The notes: generated by a model from the letters alone, not told the origin. 64,000 nucleotides of DNA from Dichetophora obliterata (GCA_963920525.1 OY986437.1:111964715-112028714); one strand, 5' to 3'; positions 1 through 11,918 are shown, numbered from the stretch's first letter. A program made the numbers and translations.

Positions 1-196
1 CCTTAATTTACACATTCAGTTTCATTGATCCCATATATTGGACGTTGGTAAATGGGGCATTGCACCTCCCATACAACCCAAATTTGGGATATCTAGCAGC
101 TTTGGATTTATAGGTCGCACAGCATCGAAATTCAGTATTCGACCTCAATTTACACATGCAAGGGAGCGTGGCAGCAACGCGCCGGGTTTCAGCTAG
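1..196 (-). repeat. Helentron-like tandem-repeat element, truncated terminal fragment
   Basis: Read on the minus strand, this begins with the same CTAGCTGAAACCCGGCGCG terminus as the copy at 30725, followed by one to two of the degenerate units containing 'GGTCGAATACTGAATT' and 'TTTGGGTTGTATGGGAGGTG'. The window edge cuts it. It is non-coding. The link to Helentron/DINE-type elements is inferred from the central tandem repeats of about 140 bp and the TATATAGAT-type ends of the fuller copies. Confidence 0.6.
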
Positions 197-3100
197 TCTA
201 AAAACAATTATTATTTACAGTCTCTGCTTTAAACTGAATATTTTTTATAAATAATTGCTTTGTGTTTTTATTGTTTTATTTATTAAAATTTTTTATTATT
301 TAATATTAACTATATATTAAAATACCCATACTTAATTATTTCTCGTTTATTTAATATGTTTTACTTTGTGTTATTAAAAACTTTAATTTTTTAAAAATTT
401 TTAAAAATGCATGAGTCTTCAATGGAATGTTTTTAAACGATTATTTGGAAAATAACCTCCAGTGTATGGGAGTAACCACGCCCACATGTCCAATAACGCA
501 TTATTTTGGCACATATTTTTCAAATAACGTACTTGATGATTGCCTAAGTTTTTGTTTTCTTGGCTTTACTGGTTCTCCAGGTATTGCGAAAAATGTGATC
601 ATTTGTATGGGAGGTGATATGCCCACTTGTCCAAAGTTGTTAAAAACTCTTTTTTTTATTTTTCTATACTTAAATCACTAAAAACGTCATCAAAATAATT
701 TATTCCCTCTAGTTTGTACCAGTCATTCCATTGTGCAGTGCTCTGTATGGCTCGCACAAGACAGGTAGGGCAGATTTAAAACATTTCAAACCAGAATTGT
801 TTATGGAGATCACAAACATTTTTTTTGGGTATTTTTTTAAATTCTTTTATGTATGTAATCTTTTTAAAAATTTTCTAGGTGACCGATAACGTTTTTTTTT
901 TAAATTATTTATAAAAAATTTATTAGTTTTAAGGAAATTTTTTTATAAAAATCATTCTCAAGTTTGCCAGTGGCAGTTTTTATTAATGACTGTACACCGA
1001 TTACTTCTAAAGTACCTGACCGATTTGCGTAAATTTTCTTTTAAAACTTAAAGGCCACACTCATTGTGGGCTTCTTACAGTTTTTTAAAAAATGTTTAGT
1101 ACTTTTTAAAATATTTAACAAAAACCTTGTTAATTTTGATAAAAGTAAATCCGAAGTTGTTCGTAATATGGGAATTATTTAGAAAACTAAAACTTCCAAA
1201 ATATACATTTTTAAAAAGACCGAAATTAAAAACAAACCAAACTTTAGGAAATAAATAAACTTAAAAATAATTTTGTATCCCAAACTATTTCTTTTTACTC
1301 ACCGTTATCATATTCACTAAAAAAAGTCGGAATAAAAACATTTTAACGCCTTTATTTATAAAGGAATTTATAAAAATTATTATAATCAGACAAACAAGGA
1401 AAACATTAAAATAATAAGATATTAAACATTATAATATATAAATAAATTAATAAAGAAGACAAAGAAATTGATAAAAAAACAAATTCAATTTTTTTTCTTA
1501 CATTAAAGTGGTTTTAAAGTCGAATTTTTAAAATTTTTATAAATTTCAGCGGTTAATCGGATATTCGATTAATTTTGCTGCAAACAATTGTAATTAATAA
1601 TCGATGTCTTCGATTAATCGGGTGATCGATTAACCGATTTATATTTTTCACATCATAAATCAAGCTTTTAAATTATATCTATTTCTTTTTTTATGATTAA
1701 TAATCATGGTGGAATGACATAACATGCACAGACATAAGGTCCATGGACATATCATTGATGCAGGTAATAATGGACTACCAGTAAAATTAATTGTTGAGTA
1801 TTTTGTTTTTCTTTTAAAGAATTGTTAGTTACTGTGAAGTGTAAAGGCCGACTTAGTGCTAGAAATTTTCTGCTTTCAAAAAATCGATTCAATTCTTTTC
1901 TGTCATCCTGACGTCACTAAATCGATCACAGAACATCCGAATTATTAATAACTGCAAAATAATTAAAAAGGGAATTTATTTGATTTTGTAACTAGAGCTA
2001 CAAGAGCTACAGAAATGCAGTACTGACAGAAATCTGACAAAAAACTCTAGGGCTTTGCTCGAACTTAATGATTGTACGTTTTTTCTAATGTAATTAATAG
2101 CTAACGAAAGCAAGTAGTAAATTTTTTAATTTATTTTATTTGAAACAAATTTTGTTAGTTTTCGGCTTTGGCCTTGGGCTGATTGTTTCCATTTTGCCGA
2201 ACATTCTGATTCGCGATTGCAATGATTGTTGATGTGCACGCAGAGTTCAGTTTCGGTAGCACTAATGATAGAATTACCAGGTATTATAAATAGCGACTGC
2301 GCTGCCGAGCTGCAGGGATAAAGTGACAAATACACAAGTAGTGTAAGCCCATTAAAAAATTAAAAGGGATTTTTTTTCTGTGTTTACTTCAGCGTTTGAT
2401 GAATACGCTTCCACAAGACAGAGTAAACAAATTCTTTATGCTATTTATGAAGGTAGACACTGGGCAATGAATTGTAATATTTTCAAATATGAAAGCATAA
2501 GAAAAATTCATAAATTCATACAATGCAAATTCCAAGAACGAAAAATTCCCCGTTTCAATTATAACATACCAGAAGCATCATTGTTTTTACTGTCATTACG
2601 GTCTTTTAACATTCTATCCCTACAATGACAGGTCAACCCTTTCGATTAATAATACCAGGGTAATTATACCACGGTTAGCACTCATAGAACATTTGCTTGA
2701 CGCTTGGAAACGCAACGCAACGCACACCAATTAAGGTTGAACTGTAAGCAGTTTCAAGCAGTTCAGTAGTTTCTCCAAGCTGGCAAATAATAATGCAGCT
2801 CAAAAAGTTCATGCACGCAAAAGTGATTGGAGGGAATTTGTTCTTCACCTAAATAACTTTTAAAAAAATTGTCTGAAAAGTAAAGCTAACAACAAATATT
2901 TTGCTCTCGTCTCCACCACCTCTTCTTATTTATTTACAAAGAATTATTATCAATTCGTAAGGGAATGACATGGGAAATTTGTCAAAAAAAAAACATACCC
3001 AGCAAAGCGTCTGAGAACAAATTTCACAGATTCTTAAACTGGACAAACGAAGCAAAACAGATACTGAATAGAAAAAACAAAATAATCCACTACAGCCACA

Positions 3101-3680
3101 CACCAGGCATCCAGTCACCCGTCATCAACATGAAGCAAGCATCAGACTTGTCCTAATACCCGAAATTGTTTTCAATTGAATGAGGCAGGACATGACATGA
3201 ATTTAAATTAAAGCTTAAGTTCACGCAGAGAGCGCCAACAAAGAATGCATGGCATAAGTCTGTTGATGGGCGGATGCGCGAAGAGAGCCAGAAAATGTTT
3301 CAGTGAAGAAGTGAATGAACTCCACTGAAATTTCAAGCGACAAATTTTTCTAGATGTGTCGCAGTAGGGACAGCTGTAGGGACATTCAGTTCTAAATAAG
3401 AAGAGGGAAAGAAATGAGAATGTGGCGGAAAAAAACAGCTGGAGTTTAAGCAAGAAAGTGCGAGTGTGGAGTTTAAAAATAAAAAATTGAAATAAAGTAG
3501 CGAATATTTTTTATTACCATAAATATATTAGTGGCTTTAAATATAAAAATGCGAACTCTTCGTAATGCAACTTATTACGAGGGATTTGTTAAGTAATGAG
3601 GAATACGCGCAGTTGTGCCAAAAATAAATTGAGGCATTGTAGAAGCGCAAGGGTTTTGCTAGTTCAAGAAGCTCAGAAAG
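197..3680. other. AT-rich DNA without a recognisable gene
   Basis: Only short open frames under 90 codons occur (for example 427-681, 2126-2335, 2380-2628, 3208-3453), and none shows a domain or repeated codon pattern that I recognise. Positions 1548-1640 hold a cluster of ATTAATCGAT-type words. Bases 460-640 carry two 'TATGGGAG...CGCCCAC' or 'GCCCAC' motifs like those in the Helentron-like arrays, so part of this is probably old repeat sequence. Confidence 0.6.
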
Positions 3681-3689
3681 AGAAAGAAT

Positions 3690-5580
3690 AATCTTATATA
3701 TTAAAAGGCAAACAACAAATGTTGTCGTACACTTTTTCGATATTAATTTTTGAATAAGGGCAATGAAACTTATATCATTGGAAAGGTACTGTGCCCTTTA
3801 TGTGCAGAATCATTTTAAATTTTAAATTTATGACCTCTGACCCGAAATATTTTATTATTTTTAGTAAGGAATCTCAGTGCTAGGAAGAGGTAGAATGGTG
3901 AATAAGGCATCAAATGAAAAATCTGGCTGCACAGTATGATTACATTTTAGATTGGTGAACTTCGACCAGATGAGCGTAAATAGAGCACTTATTAAATAAA
4001 AGCTGTAACAGATGGAAGAATATAATGTAAGAGCGAATTTTAGACATTGACAATATGTGAAAAAATACTTACAACATTTTGCGCCATCTCTTACGGATAC
4101 CCTACAATAAGCATTTTTTTATACAACAAGAGTGAATATATATTGTGATGGTGAAATTTCTTACAAATAGTAAAGTCTGAAAAATTTCCGTTATTTTGAC
4201 ATAAAAATTATAGCGATATCTCGAAAACTATAAATGTTCTCAGTAAAACGTATTTTTGTATGAAAAGACGTTGGTTGAGAACTATAACGGTATACGAAAG
4301 CTTTCTTGGTAATGTTTTCCACGAATAGTATGTTCAAAGAAATCCCCTTAAAATGACATTGACATGAAAAATTTATATCTTTTCAGTACAACGTATTTCC
4401 TTGAAGCAAAGCCATCGCCTCAGAATGAAAAAAAAACTATAGAAATTTCAAGTTTTAACTTTGCAAGCAATTATCTCAGCCATTTTTTAATCGATTTTCA
4501 ACAAATTTTCTTTTTCGAAAAGATGAATTAAATGGCTTTAGAGAAATAAGAAAAGATTAACCGTTATCTCATCAAGTCAATGTCTTATATTGTTTTAAAA
4601 AAACCTCTAAAATATTTAGGTTTTGCTCAAAAAATAAGACAAACGTTTTTTTGTTGGCATTTTTTTTTTCTTATTACATATTATTTTTACACACGCTTTT
4701 ATTTATTTGAAAAAATTGCCTCATTTTGACACATAGTTCAATAAACAGTTTCTATCATCGAAATTCATGAGCTACCTGCTATGATTTTTTTGATAAAAAT
4801 TTAATATTTCAAAATGTTGTTATTACATTTTTTACAAAGTTCTACAGTTAAAGAAATAATATCTGTGAAAAAGTTTTCAAATATTTCAAACCACTCCAAA
4901 GTTATATACACTAATCTATGTTTTAAGCCATTCGCTATAAATAAAAATAGGCGTAGGAGAAACAGTTCTTCCGTGTTTCTGAACCGATTTTGATAATTTT
5001 TTTTAAAGAAATTAGAGTTGGGAGAAGGTTCACTGAATATTTTTGTGACCTTTTATCTGAAATATTAGTGTTTAAAGAATATTTCTTAAGTAAAACCTAA
5101 ACTATACACTATAAAAAATGGAAGAACACGGTGTAACAGGAAATTTTCGACATTAATACAATGTACAAAGAACATTTTTCGCTATCTCTGACGAATACCC
5201 TACAATAAGTATTTTTGTATGTAACATGTGTGAATATATACTGTGATGGTGAAATTTCTTTTAAATAGTAAATTCTAAAAAAATTCCCTTTATTTTGAAA
5301 TCAAAGCTATGGCGATATCTTGAAAACTATAGCTTTTCTCAGTACGACGTGTTTTTATATGAAAAGCCCTGGTTGTGAAAAATAATGGTGTGCGAAAGTT
5401 TTTATGGGTAATGTTTTAACAGTTATTTTTAAAAAAATTTTGCCTATTTTTATATCAAAACTGTTGCGATAATTTAAAACTTAAGATTTTCTTAGTACAG
5501 CACATTTTCTTAAAGCAAGGTCATGCCTTAGAACTAGAAAAAAGCAATTGAAATTTTAGAAGGTTGGAATTTATAATTTC
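3690..5580. repeat. Anonymous repeat with a direct duplication of about 1.1-kb period
   Basis: The block at about 4012-4450 reappears at about 5112-5545 in the same orientation. Both share, in order, 'ATGGAAGAA', 'TACCCTACAATAAG', 'TGTGATGGTGAAATTTCTT', 'GCGATATCT', 'GAAAACTATA', 'TATGAAAAG' and 'TTAAAGCAAG' or 'TTGAAGCAAAG'. By eye identity is moderate, so the duplication is old. There is no long frame. The 'TACCCTACAAT' word also occurs inverted near 18195, next to the mariner, so this is an interspersed family. Confidence 0.65.
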
Positions 5581-5583
5581 GTA

Positions 5584-5606
5584 CTGTAGCCGAATTTCGG
5601 CTACAG
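5584..5606. other. Perfect 23-nt palindrome (11-bp arms)
   Basis: CTGTAGCCGAA and its reverse complement are separated by one base. The palindrome lies at the right edge of the 3.7-5.6 kb repeat. It could be a terminator-like hairpin of a mobile element (Helitron-type elements carry one near the 3' end), but no CTRR end follows immediately, so this is only a suggestion. Confidence 0.5.
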
Positions 5607-6480
5607 GCGATACTAGTAATATGTAAATTGGCATCTCGACACTTAGACTCGCAGCGAGTCATTCGATTTTGCCAAATTCAAACTCAAAACGCGAATTAGA
5701 GAGCCAAGCCTTTGTATTAAATTGCAAGTGTCTATACTCTATACTCTATAGTAATTTTGTGAAGTTTAAGTTGATTTTAAGAATGAGACAAAAGCAAAGT
5801 TTTTTTTTAGTTTTGCCAAATTTAAAATTCGTTATCGTATTCGTTACCAATTTTTTATTAATTGGAATCCAAATATTAATTTTTGTGGATTTGTACTGAT
5901 CTAGAGTTTTTAAACAGTAATTTTGTATAAGAGGTACGTGTGGTTTTCAGATTGGTCCTTCAGATTAGATGAGCTATCAATTTTATTATATAGTTTTTTT
6001 TTGAGATTAAGTATTTTATTTATAGTACTTTTTCAAAGTTTTCTCTTTTTTTTATAAAACGAAGAAATAACTTATAATTCCATAAAAAAAGACGACGTAA
6101 AAAATTAAGAATCAACCGCGTGGTCCAAACCTTTGCCACCGAAATGCGTTAATCGTAGCACCAACCACTAGACTAAGGACTTAGCACTTAAGGTTAGGGG
6201 AGGTTAATTTAGTATTTAATTTAGTAGGGGAGGTTTAAAGAAAAAAAATTTTTTAGATCGATATTTTTTTTAAATTGATTAATGTTGTAGTGCAATTTAA
6301 GAATTTGTAAATCAAAATTGAAATCAATCCCGCTTATCGCTTCCCATAGGCATTGGAACGTATAAAAATTAGTGCTAGCATACATGCTTTCGATCCGATA
6401 TGCCTTCCCTGCTGAATTCAATCGTACTTTCTTTTTTGTATGAAACGCCCAAAAAAGTTATCCTTCCATAGTAACTTCTC
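5607..6480. other. AT-rich DNA, no feature recognised
   Basis: The frames at 5669-5899 and 6221-6421 are short, AT-biased and without motifs. Nothing else can be supported here. The stretch is the 3' flank of the adjoining minus-strand LINE. Confidence 0.5.
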
Positions 6481-9400
6481 TTTTTTTTTTTTTTTTTTTT
6501 AGACTGAACCAACGCTCAGGGGATGCCCCCTATAAATGCGTAAGCATTGTGTTGATTCGGAAGATGGGTGATAGTTAGTTGGAGGGTGGATAGATGGAGT
6601 AGTGTCGGTGAAGATTTGTTTTGAATTTGCACAGCTCAAAACTGCCGGGAAACACGCTCGCAGGGAGACTATTCCACAACTTAACCGCGCGACTAAAGAA
6701 CGAATTATCGCGGTAATGCGAGGTTCTATTAGGCATCGATGCAATGGTAAAGGGGTGGGCTTGGACAGCTGCCCGAGTGGACCTGGGAAACACACGAGCT
6801 GGTGGCGTCAGGCCATGTATCTCCCTTGAACACTTCCCATGGTAATACCTATACAGAAGGCTTAGGCAACCTACATTACGTCGATGCTCAAGAGAGTTGA
6901 GAGAGGATGAAATACTTTCATCTCCTATCAAATATATCGCTCGACGTTGAATTCGGTCCAGAAGCTCCAAATAAGATCTTGAAGCCCCTGCCCAAATGTG
7001 CGAATTGTACTCCATTTTCGGCCTAATATATGAGGTGTAGATCATGCGAAGATCAGCTGAAGTGAAATATTTTTTGCACCGTTTTAGAAAACCTAGGCAC
7101 TTGCCCGCTTCTTTCGACACATCGAAAATATGATCATTCCAACGAAGATCACATTGGATCGATATGCCCAGAACGTCAAGAGCGGCTGATTCCACTAGAT
7201 CCACACCATTCATATTGAGGGGAGCTAAGGGGCAATCCATCCGCTTGTGGGTTAACAGACAACACTGGGTCTTGCTTGCATTGAACTCTACTCTATTAGC
7301 AAGACCCCACTCGGAGATTTTTTGTAGATCATTAAGGAGTGTGTCGTTCATAGTTTGCCTTTTTCTCTCAATCTCCATAGAGCTTGGGCGTTTTTTGAAT
7401 GAATATGAATGACAAATGCTGCTGTCGTCCGCAAACGAATGAATTGGGTTATGCGTCAACGACAGAAGGTCGTTGATAAAAACCAGAAACAAGGTTGGCG
7501 ATAGAACTGAACCCTGCGGTACTCCTGCGTTGATGGCGTGCTTCTCGGACGAAATACCGTCAACAACGACTCGAATCGTTCTGTCCTTGAGAAAACACGT
7601 GATCCATCGAGCAAAATTACTACCAAAACCATATGCAGCAAGTTTTGACACGAGCGCTTTATGCCACACTCGGTCGAACGCTTTTGAAATATCCAGAGCA
7701 ACAACCCTGCTCTCGCCGAAAAAGAGAACGCATTTATTCCATTCTTCGGTTAAGAACGCCATAAGATCACCAGTAGAGCGAGCCCTACGGAAACCATATT
7801 GACGGTCACTGAGCAGTTGGTTGTGCTCCAGATAGTTCACAACGTTGAAGTTTATTACGCTCTCCATAACTTTGGAAAGCGTAGAGCATATCGCAATGGG
7901 TCGGTAGTTTGCAGGGTTCGTGGCATCACCCTTTTTAGGTACCGGCTGGACATTTGCCACCTTCCAACAAGATGGAAATATTCCTGTTCTGTAGGAGATG
8001 TTGAAAAGGTTGCGCAAAGGCCGAGCCAGCGAAGAAGCACACATTTTAAGCACAATTGGCGGTATGCCATCAGGACCAGAGGCTTTGTTAACGTTGAGAT
8101 TTGTAAGGACCCTTTTAACTGCTCTCGTTCGAAAGTATATCTCCTGCATTGCAGAAGATCCACCCCCAACAAAGGGCAGTGGCTGATTGCTATCCGAGAG
8201 AGTGGAATTTTGTGCAAACAATCTAGCCATTAGGTTCGCTTTATCAGCCGAGTCAGTGAAGATTTGGTCATCTTTTAAAAGAGCTGGAATCGATGACGAT
8301 ATCTGGTTCTTAACTCTTTTAACAAATGACCAAAAATTTTTGCTCCCTTTGGGGCAGAGAAGAACCTGTTCTCGAATGCGAGCTTCGTGCAGAAACTTTT
8401 CGCGTTTTAAAATTGCATTACAGCGATTCCTTGCCTCGATGCGAAGTCTTTTAGTATTAGTATTCTTGTTAGAACGCCAATTCTGAAAAGCTTCCTCTTT
8501 GGACCTGACTGCAATCCTGCAAGTCTCATTAAACCATGAGTGGTCTTTTGGTTTAATGCTTCTCATCTTATTGGGGATGAAAGACCGCATACCCAATAGA
8601 ATAATTTCTTGTACCATGACAGCCGCGGCATTCACATTTCTATCAGCGAAACATAATTTCCAATTGAAGCTGCTATAAAAATTATTTAACGCAGTCCAAT
8701 TTGCCTTTCCATAAAACCATGCAGTCCTCTTCGGGGCTTTAGGCGTAGAGGTGCAGGGGTTAGAATATGGAAAAACAGCGGATATGGTACAATGGTCCGA
8801 GTTACCAAGAGGTGCGTTGACACTCACATCATATTTTTCATGATGTGAAGTCAGAAAAAGGTCAAGGATATTATGGCTTTGCAAATCACTTTGGGGGAAA
8901 AAAGTGGGTTCCTTCACTAGTTGAATCAGTTGGTTCGATTCAGCAAATAGCTCAACATATTGTCCAACAGGTGTCAATGGGCCCGAGTGACGTAACCAAG
9001 CCGGGTTGTGGACATTGAAATCGCCTGCTACAACGATCTCACTGTCAGGAAACAACCCCAAAATATGCGTAATCGAATCAGAGAGTGAGTCCAGTTTGTT
9101 AAAAGTGGGCTCCCTTCCTAGATTCGGACTTCTATAAATAAAGCAGAAATGTAGCAAGTGAGAGCGAAGCCTGAACCTAACCCACATTGAGCTAAACTCT
9201 GGATCGGTCACGTTCAGACTCCGCTCACACTGGTACGCTACATCTGTTCTTATAAAAAGGGCAATGCCCCTATGCAAAGAAAACAATGGCAGTAAGCGAT
9301 ACCCAGGTATGTGAAAATCCAGTGGATCTGCATCCTCGGCCACCTGGGTCTCGCTCAGTGCCATTATTTGAGGCCTATGTAGAGTACAATGTACATAGAC

Positions 9401-9560
9401 CGAGAAAAAATTCGCCCTCAGTCCACGAACATTGCAGAAATCTATGCGAAAATTACCCGACATTTCCGCACCATGCAAAAATCAAACAAATAAGGGCATA
9501 CAAGGTAATTAGTTACGGCTGCAAGAGAGCTGCACAACATGAGCAATATAAAAAGTACTG
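6481..9560 (-). mobile_element. Non-LTR retrotransposon (CR1/Jockey-type LINE), near-intact ORF2 with poly(A) tail
   Basis: A minus-strand LINE whose 3' end is marked by a 20-nt T run (6481-6500 on the plus strand), which is a poly(A) tail about 75 nt beyond the ORF stop. The body is noticeably more GC-rich than its surroundings. No ORF1/gag is seen between the ORF2 start and about 10100, so the copy is either 5' truncated or belongs to a lineage with one ORF. The exact 5' end and the target-site duplication could not be fixed. The clade call (CR1/Jockey group) rests on EN and RT motif style and lacks a tree. Confidence 0.85.
6575..9478 (-). CDS. LINE ORF2: AP-type endonuclease plus reverse transcriptase, 967 aa
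   Basis: The protein nicks target DNA and primes reverse transcription of the element RNA (target-primed reverse transcription, known for the family). The N-terminal APE-like endonuclease covers about residues 8-240: 'NVRGLRANF', a catalytic Glu in 'ALSETQ' near residue 43, 'GDFNVHNP' near 150 and 'SDH' near 227. A linker follows, then the RT at about 450-720 with 'ASGPDGIPP', 'DISKAFDRVWH', 'GVPQGSVLSP' and the catalytic 'FADD' near 683. A C-terminal region with 'RRAIYLIGD' ends just before the tail. No RNase H domain is visible. The frame is uninterrupted over 967 codons, so the copy is either young or has been lucky. An in-frame stop lies 14 codons upstream of the chosen ATG, so the start is plausible. 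A second Met (residue 6) lies closer to the endonuclease. Confidence 0.9.
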   Translation of the reverse strand: MHGAEMSGNFRIDFCNVRGLRANFFSVYVHCTLHRPQIMALSETQVAEDADPLDFHIPGYRLLPLFSLHRGIALFIRTDVAYQCERSLNVTDPEFSSMWVRFRLRSHLLHFCFIYRSPNLGREPTFNKLDSLSDSITHILGLFPDSEIVVAGDFNVHNPAWLRHSGPLTPVGQYVELFAESNQLIQLVKEPTFFPQSDLQSHNILDLFLTSHHEKYDVSVNAPLGNSDHCTISAVFPYSNPCTSTPKAPKRTAWFYGKANWTALNNFYSSFNWKLCFADRNVNAAAVMVQEIILLGMRSFIPNKMRSIKPKDHSWFNETCRIAVRSKEEAFQNWRSNKNTNTKRLRIEARNRCNAILKREKFLHEARIREQVLLCPKGSKNFWSFVKRVKNQISSSIPALLKDDQIFTDSADKANLMARLFAQNSTLSDSNQPLPFVGGGSSAMQEIYFRTRAVKRVLTNLNVNKASGPDGIPPIVLKMCASSLARPLRNLFNISYRTGIFPSCWKVANVQPVPKKGDATNPANYRPIAICSTLSKVMESVINFNVVNYLEHNQLLSDRQYGFRRARSTGDLMAFLTEEWNKCVLFFGESRVVALDISKAFDRVWHKALVSKLAAYGFGSNFARWITCFLKDRTIRVVVDGISSEKHAINAGVPQGSVLSPTLFLVFINDLLSLTHNPIHSFADDSSICHSYSFKKRPSSMEIERKRQTMNDTLLNDLQKISEWGLANRVEFNASKTQCCLLTHKRMDCPLAPLNMNGVDLVESAALDVLGISIQCDLRWNDHIFDVSKEAGKCLGFLKRCKKYFTSADLRMIYTSYIRPKMEYNSHIWAGASRSYLELLDRIQRRAIYLIGDESISSSLNSLEHRRNVGCLSLLYRYYHGKCSREIHGLTPPARVFPRSTRAAVQAHPFTIASMPNRTSHYRDNSFFSRAVKLWNSLPASVFPGSFELCKFKTNLHRHYSIYPPSN

Positions 9561-10100
9561 AAGCAAGTGTTATGCCTTTACTTCAGCACAATTCAGCCCA
9601 CTGTGCAACCCAACTTACAAACGTAACTAATGTGAAAGGATGGGGGAGTTGACGGAACCGAAAAAAACAACAATTACTTACACCGCGAGGAGCATAGAAA
9701 AGCCCCTCACATGGTCAGACAAAAAAAACACCAATGTTGTCGACGGTGTCAATGCTGCTGCTGGCGGCTGGCTCTCTGCAAAACAGGTTTTGCTGTTGTG
9801 TTGTTGATTGGAGCTGCTGTTATTGTTAATGTTGCTTTAAGTTATTGTTGTTTTTTTTATAATTTTTTCTTTTTGCACTAATGTTCCTTAGTTTGTTTAG
9901 CAAGTTTTAATTTTATTTAAATCGTTTTAAAGTAAAAACAGGTAACATTTAATTTGTACGCGGTGTATATTTAGACACGAGACACTCGACAAAACATTTA
10001 ATCCACGGGACAAACAACTAGCTTTAATAAAATTAAATTAAATTTATGACGGGGACGGACGGACGCACGTCTACGCCCAACGAGATCACGAACGCAACTC
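9561..10100. other. Probable LINE 5' region, no ORF
   Basis: Moderately GC-rich up to about 9800, then AT-rich. No frame that could be a gag is present. Some of it may be the LINE 5' UTR or promoter, since LINE promoters lie inside the element, but I see no motif that proves it. Confidence 0.35.
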
Positions 10101-11205
10101 TAAGGGAGTATTCCTGGTTGGAAGGCTGTTTTGGACCCTTTTTAAAAACTTCTCGCTTGAAAACGCAAAGAGTTATTAAAATTCTGTTTTTTTTTTATTA
10201 AGAATATATTACATTAAAAAAATTTTTTTTTCCTTTGTACGAGGGCTTTCAAAAAGTTGTCGTCCTTTAAAGTTAGACGTCGAAAAAAAGGTATGCTGCT
10301 TGCGGCGCGGATAACTCGACTTCGGATCCTCTGAAATAAAAACAGTAAATGGCGTTAGATTAAGTACATATGTAATTCTGGTCCCTACCTTAATCATAAT
10401 TTTGCGATTATTTTTTGCAAAATGGCGGTCATTGAAAAATGAAAAACCTATTTTGGGTCTTTTTTTTTTAATTTAGTGTAAAAAGAAATAGTAAAAAATT
10501 GTTTAAAATTGTGATTGAGGTAGAGACCAGAATGGTGACAGTTTTGCGTCATTGCATTTTGTTTCATTAAAATCGGTTCAGAACTACGGGCGCAATCTGG
10601 GCTTCGAAAAAACGTGACTTCGAAGTTAAAAAACGTGATTTTGAAAAAACTCAAAGAAAATTTTAGGCAATAAAACATTCTTTGTTTGTGAAATACTTGC
10701 ATATATCAATCTGCAATGCCAGCCCCATAAAGAACTCCTTCCTCTTCTTCAAAAAATGAGGGCTCAGCGGCTCTATGTGCTCTTCGGGCAGTTCTACCAT
10801 CTTTTGATGCGGCCAGAGCTCTGGCTTCGGACCTTTTCAAACGTTCTTCTTTCCGAGACATGGCGAAATTATATGTGACGTTGCCAATCGGGTTGGCCAT
10901 TAGGTTTATTATTTGAAGTATTGGCAAAAAACCTTCGTTAAATATGACAATCTCAATAGTGCGTGCGCCGGTGTCATATGCTTCGTTGCGAATGACCACA
11001 GCACTGCGTTGAAAGATACGTTGCTGTTTTGAGTTTCGGAGCCAAGACATCTGTTCAACAAATCATCGGCTGACAGTGCTTCATAAATAGGTTTGATTGC
11101 TTCCTGGACTCTCTGATTTAGTGGTGCATATGTATGCTTGAAGCTGTCGATTGTACCTTCTGCTACTGCTTTTTGCCAGGCGCACCAGCTCGGTTTTTAA
11201 CTCAA
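10101..11205 (-). mobile_element. Relic of a Kolobok/Mutator-like DNA transposon (3' part)
   Basis: The transposase relic at 10706-11205 is followed downstream on the minus strand by about 600 nt without coding, ending near 10101 at AGGGAGTATTCCTGGTTGGA. Read outward this looks like a transposon terminus. The matching 5' end and the target duplication were not found. The superfamily is inferred from the transposase tail alone. Confidence 0.5.
10706..11205 (-). pseudogene. Transposase C-terminal relic, Kolobok/Mutator-like, one frameshift
   Basis: Two adjoining minus-strand frames join into one conserved tail. The upstream piece (about 11205-11055) reads 'SWCAWQKAVAEGT', 'AIKPIYEALSADDLLNRCLG', then the frame shifts into 10706-11050, which continues 'YDTGARTIEIVIFNEG', a Lys/Arg-rich stretch ('RKEERLKRSEARALA') and ends 'EEGVLYGAGIAD'. 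The WC-QK, IKPIY-DL-LL-RCLGG-TQN and LYG-GI signatures recur at the end of a widespread animal transposase-like family; the recollection is from family knowledge and was not searched. The catalytic core is absent, so the copy is dead. The shift lies near 11040-11055, just after the 'RCLGSETQNSN' segment. Confidence 0.65.
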
Positions 11206-11918
11206 TTTAAAGTGAACTAAACGCTGCCAACATTCGAATACCTAAACTCTAAAATTTGTATTCATTTCTTTTTAAAATGCCTATACAAACAAGTTATTAC
11301 CTACTAAAGAACGCGTTGAACGAAATTCGGTGGTTGCTTCAAACCGTTTCATTCAAAAAGTAGCCAAAATAAGCAAATCACATTTCGGCGAAAATATTGC
11401 TGGACAAAAAAAGCCATATCTCCTAAAGTATTTCGAATTTCAAAATTAGGAACCCTTTTAGGACGATATTCTCAAATATCCAAGCTATGAAAATATACCA
11501 ACCAGAAATACTTTCTTAAGAGAAATAAGCATACGCCTTCTAAAAGATTCATTCCCACATTCACTACTTTAGAAGTTATACTAAAATAAAAATGTTTCTA
11601 AGTGTTCATAAATGCCTTCTCCAAAGGTGCCTTCATTGGCGCTGCGATGTAGTGCTAGAAGTGGTTAAAAGGATGTGGTTTTGAAATGCCTTTCTAATTG
11701 GCCTTCCGCAAATAATTACACAAGCAGTGCTAATAAAAGCAGTTCTTTATCATAGCTCCAGATATAACCCTCAATCGCGTTCTAGTACCTGAACTGGAAT
11801 ATATAAACTATCAGCCCAATTTTAAAACTTTTCTGCCGGGGAATCGGAAAAGGGAGTTATCATTTTTATTTTTTACACTCATAAATTTTGATGGTTGACT
11901 AACAAATTTGTATTATAA
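11206..11918. other. AT-rich spacer, nothing recognised
   Basis: No frame or repeat could be identified. It separates the transposase relic from the first Helentron-like array. Confidence 0.5.

Noticed and set aside
2126..3453. Short frames at 2126-2335, 2380-2628, 2930-3118 and 3208-3453 as small genes
   Set aside because: No motif, no codon pattern distinct from surroundings, overlapping on both strands.
6473..10152. AACTTCTC next to the LINE poly(A) tail (6473-6480) and again at about 10145, as a target-site duplication
   Set aside because: The second copy lies beyond the probable terminus of the Kolobok-like relic at about 10101, so the LINE most likely ends before it; an 8-bp AT-rich match can arise by chance.
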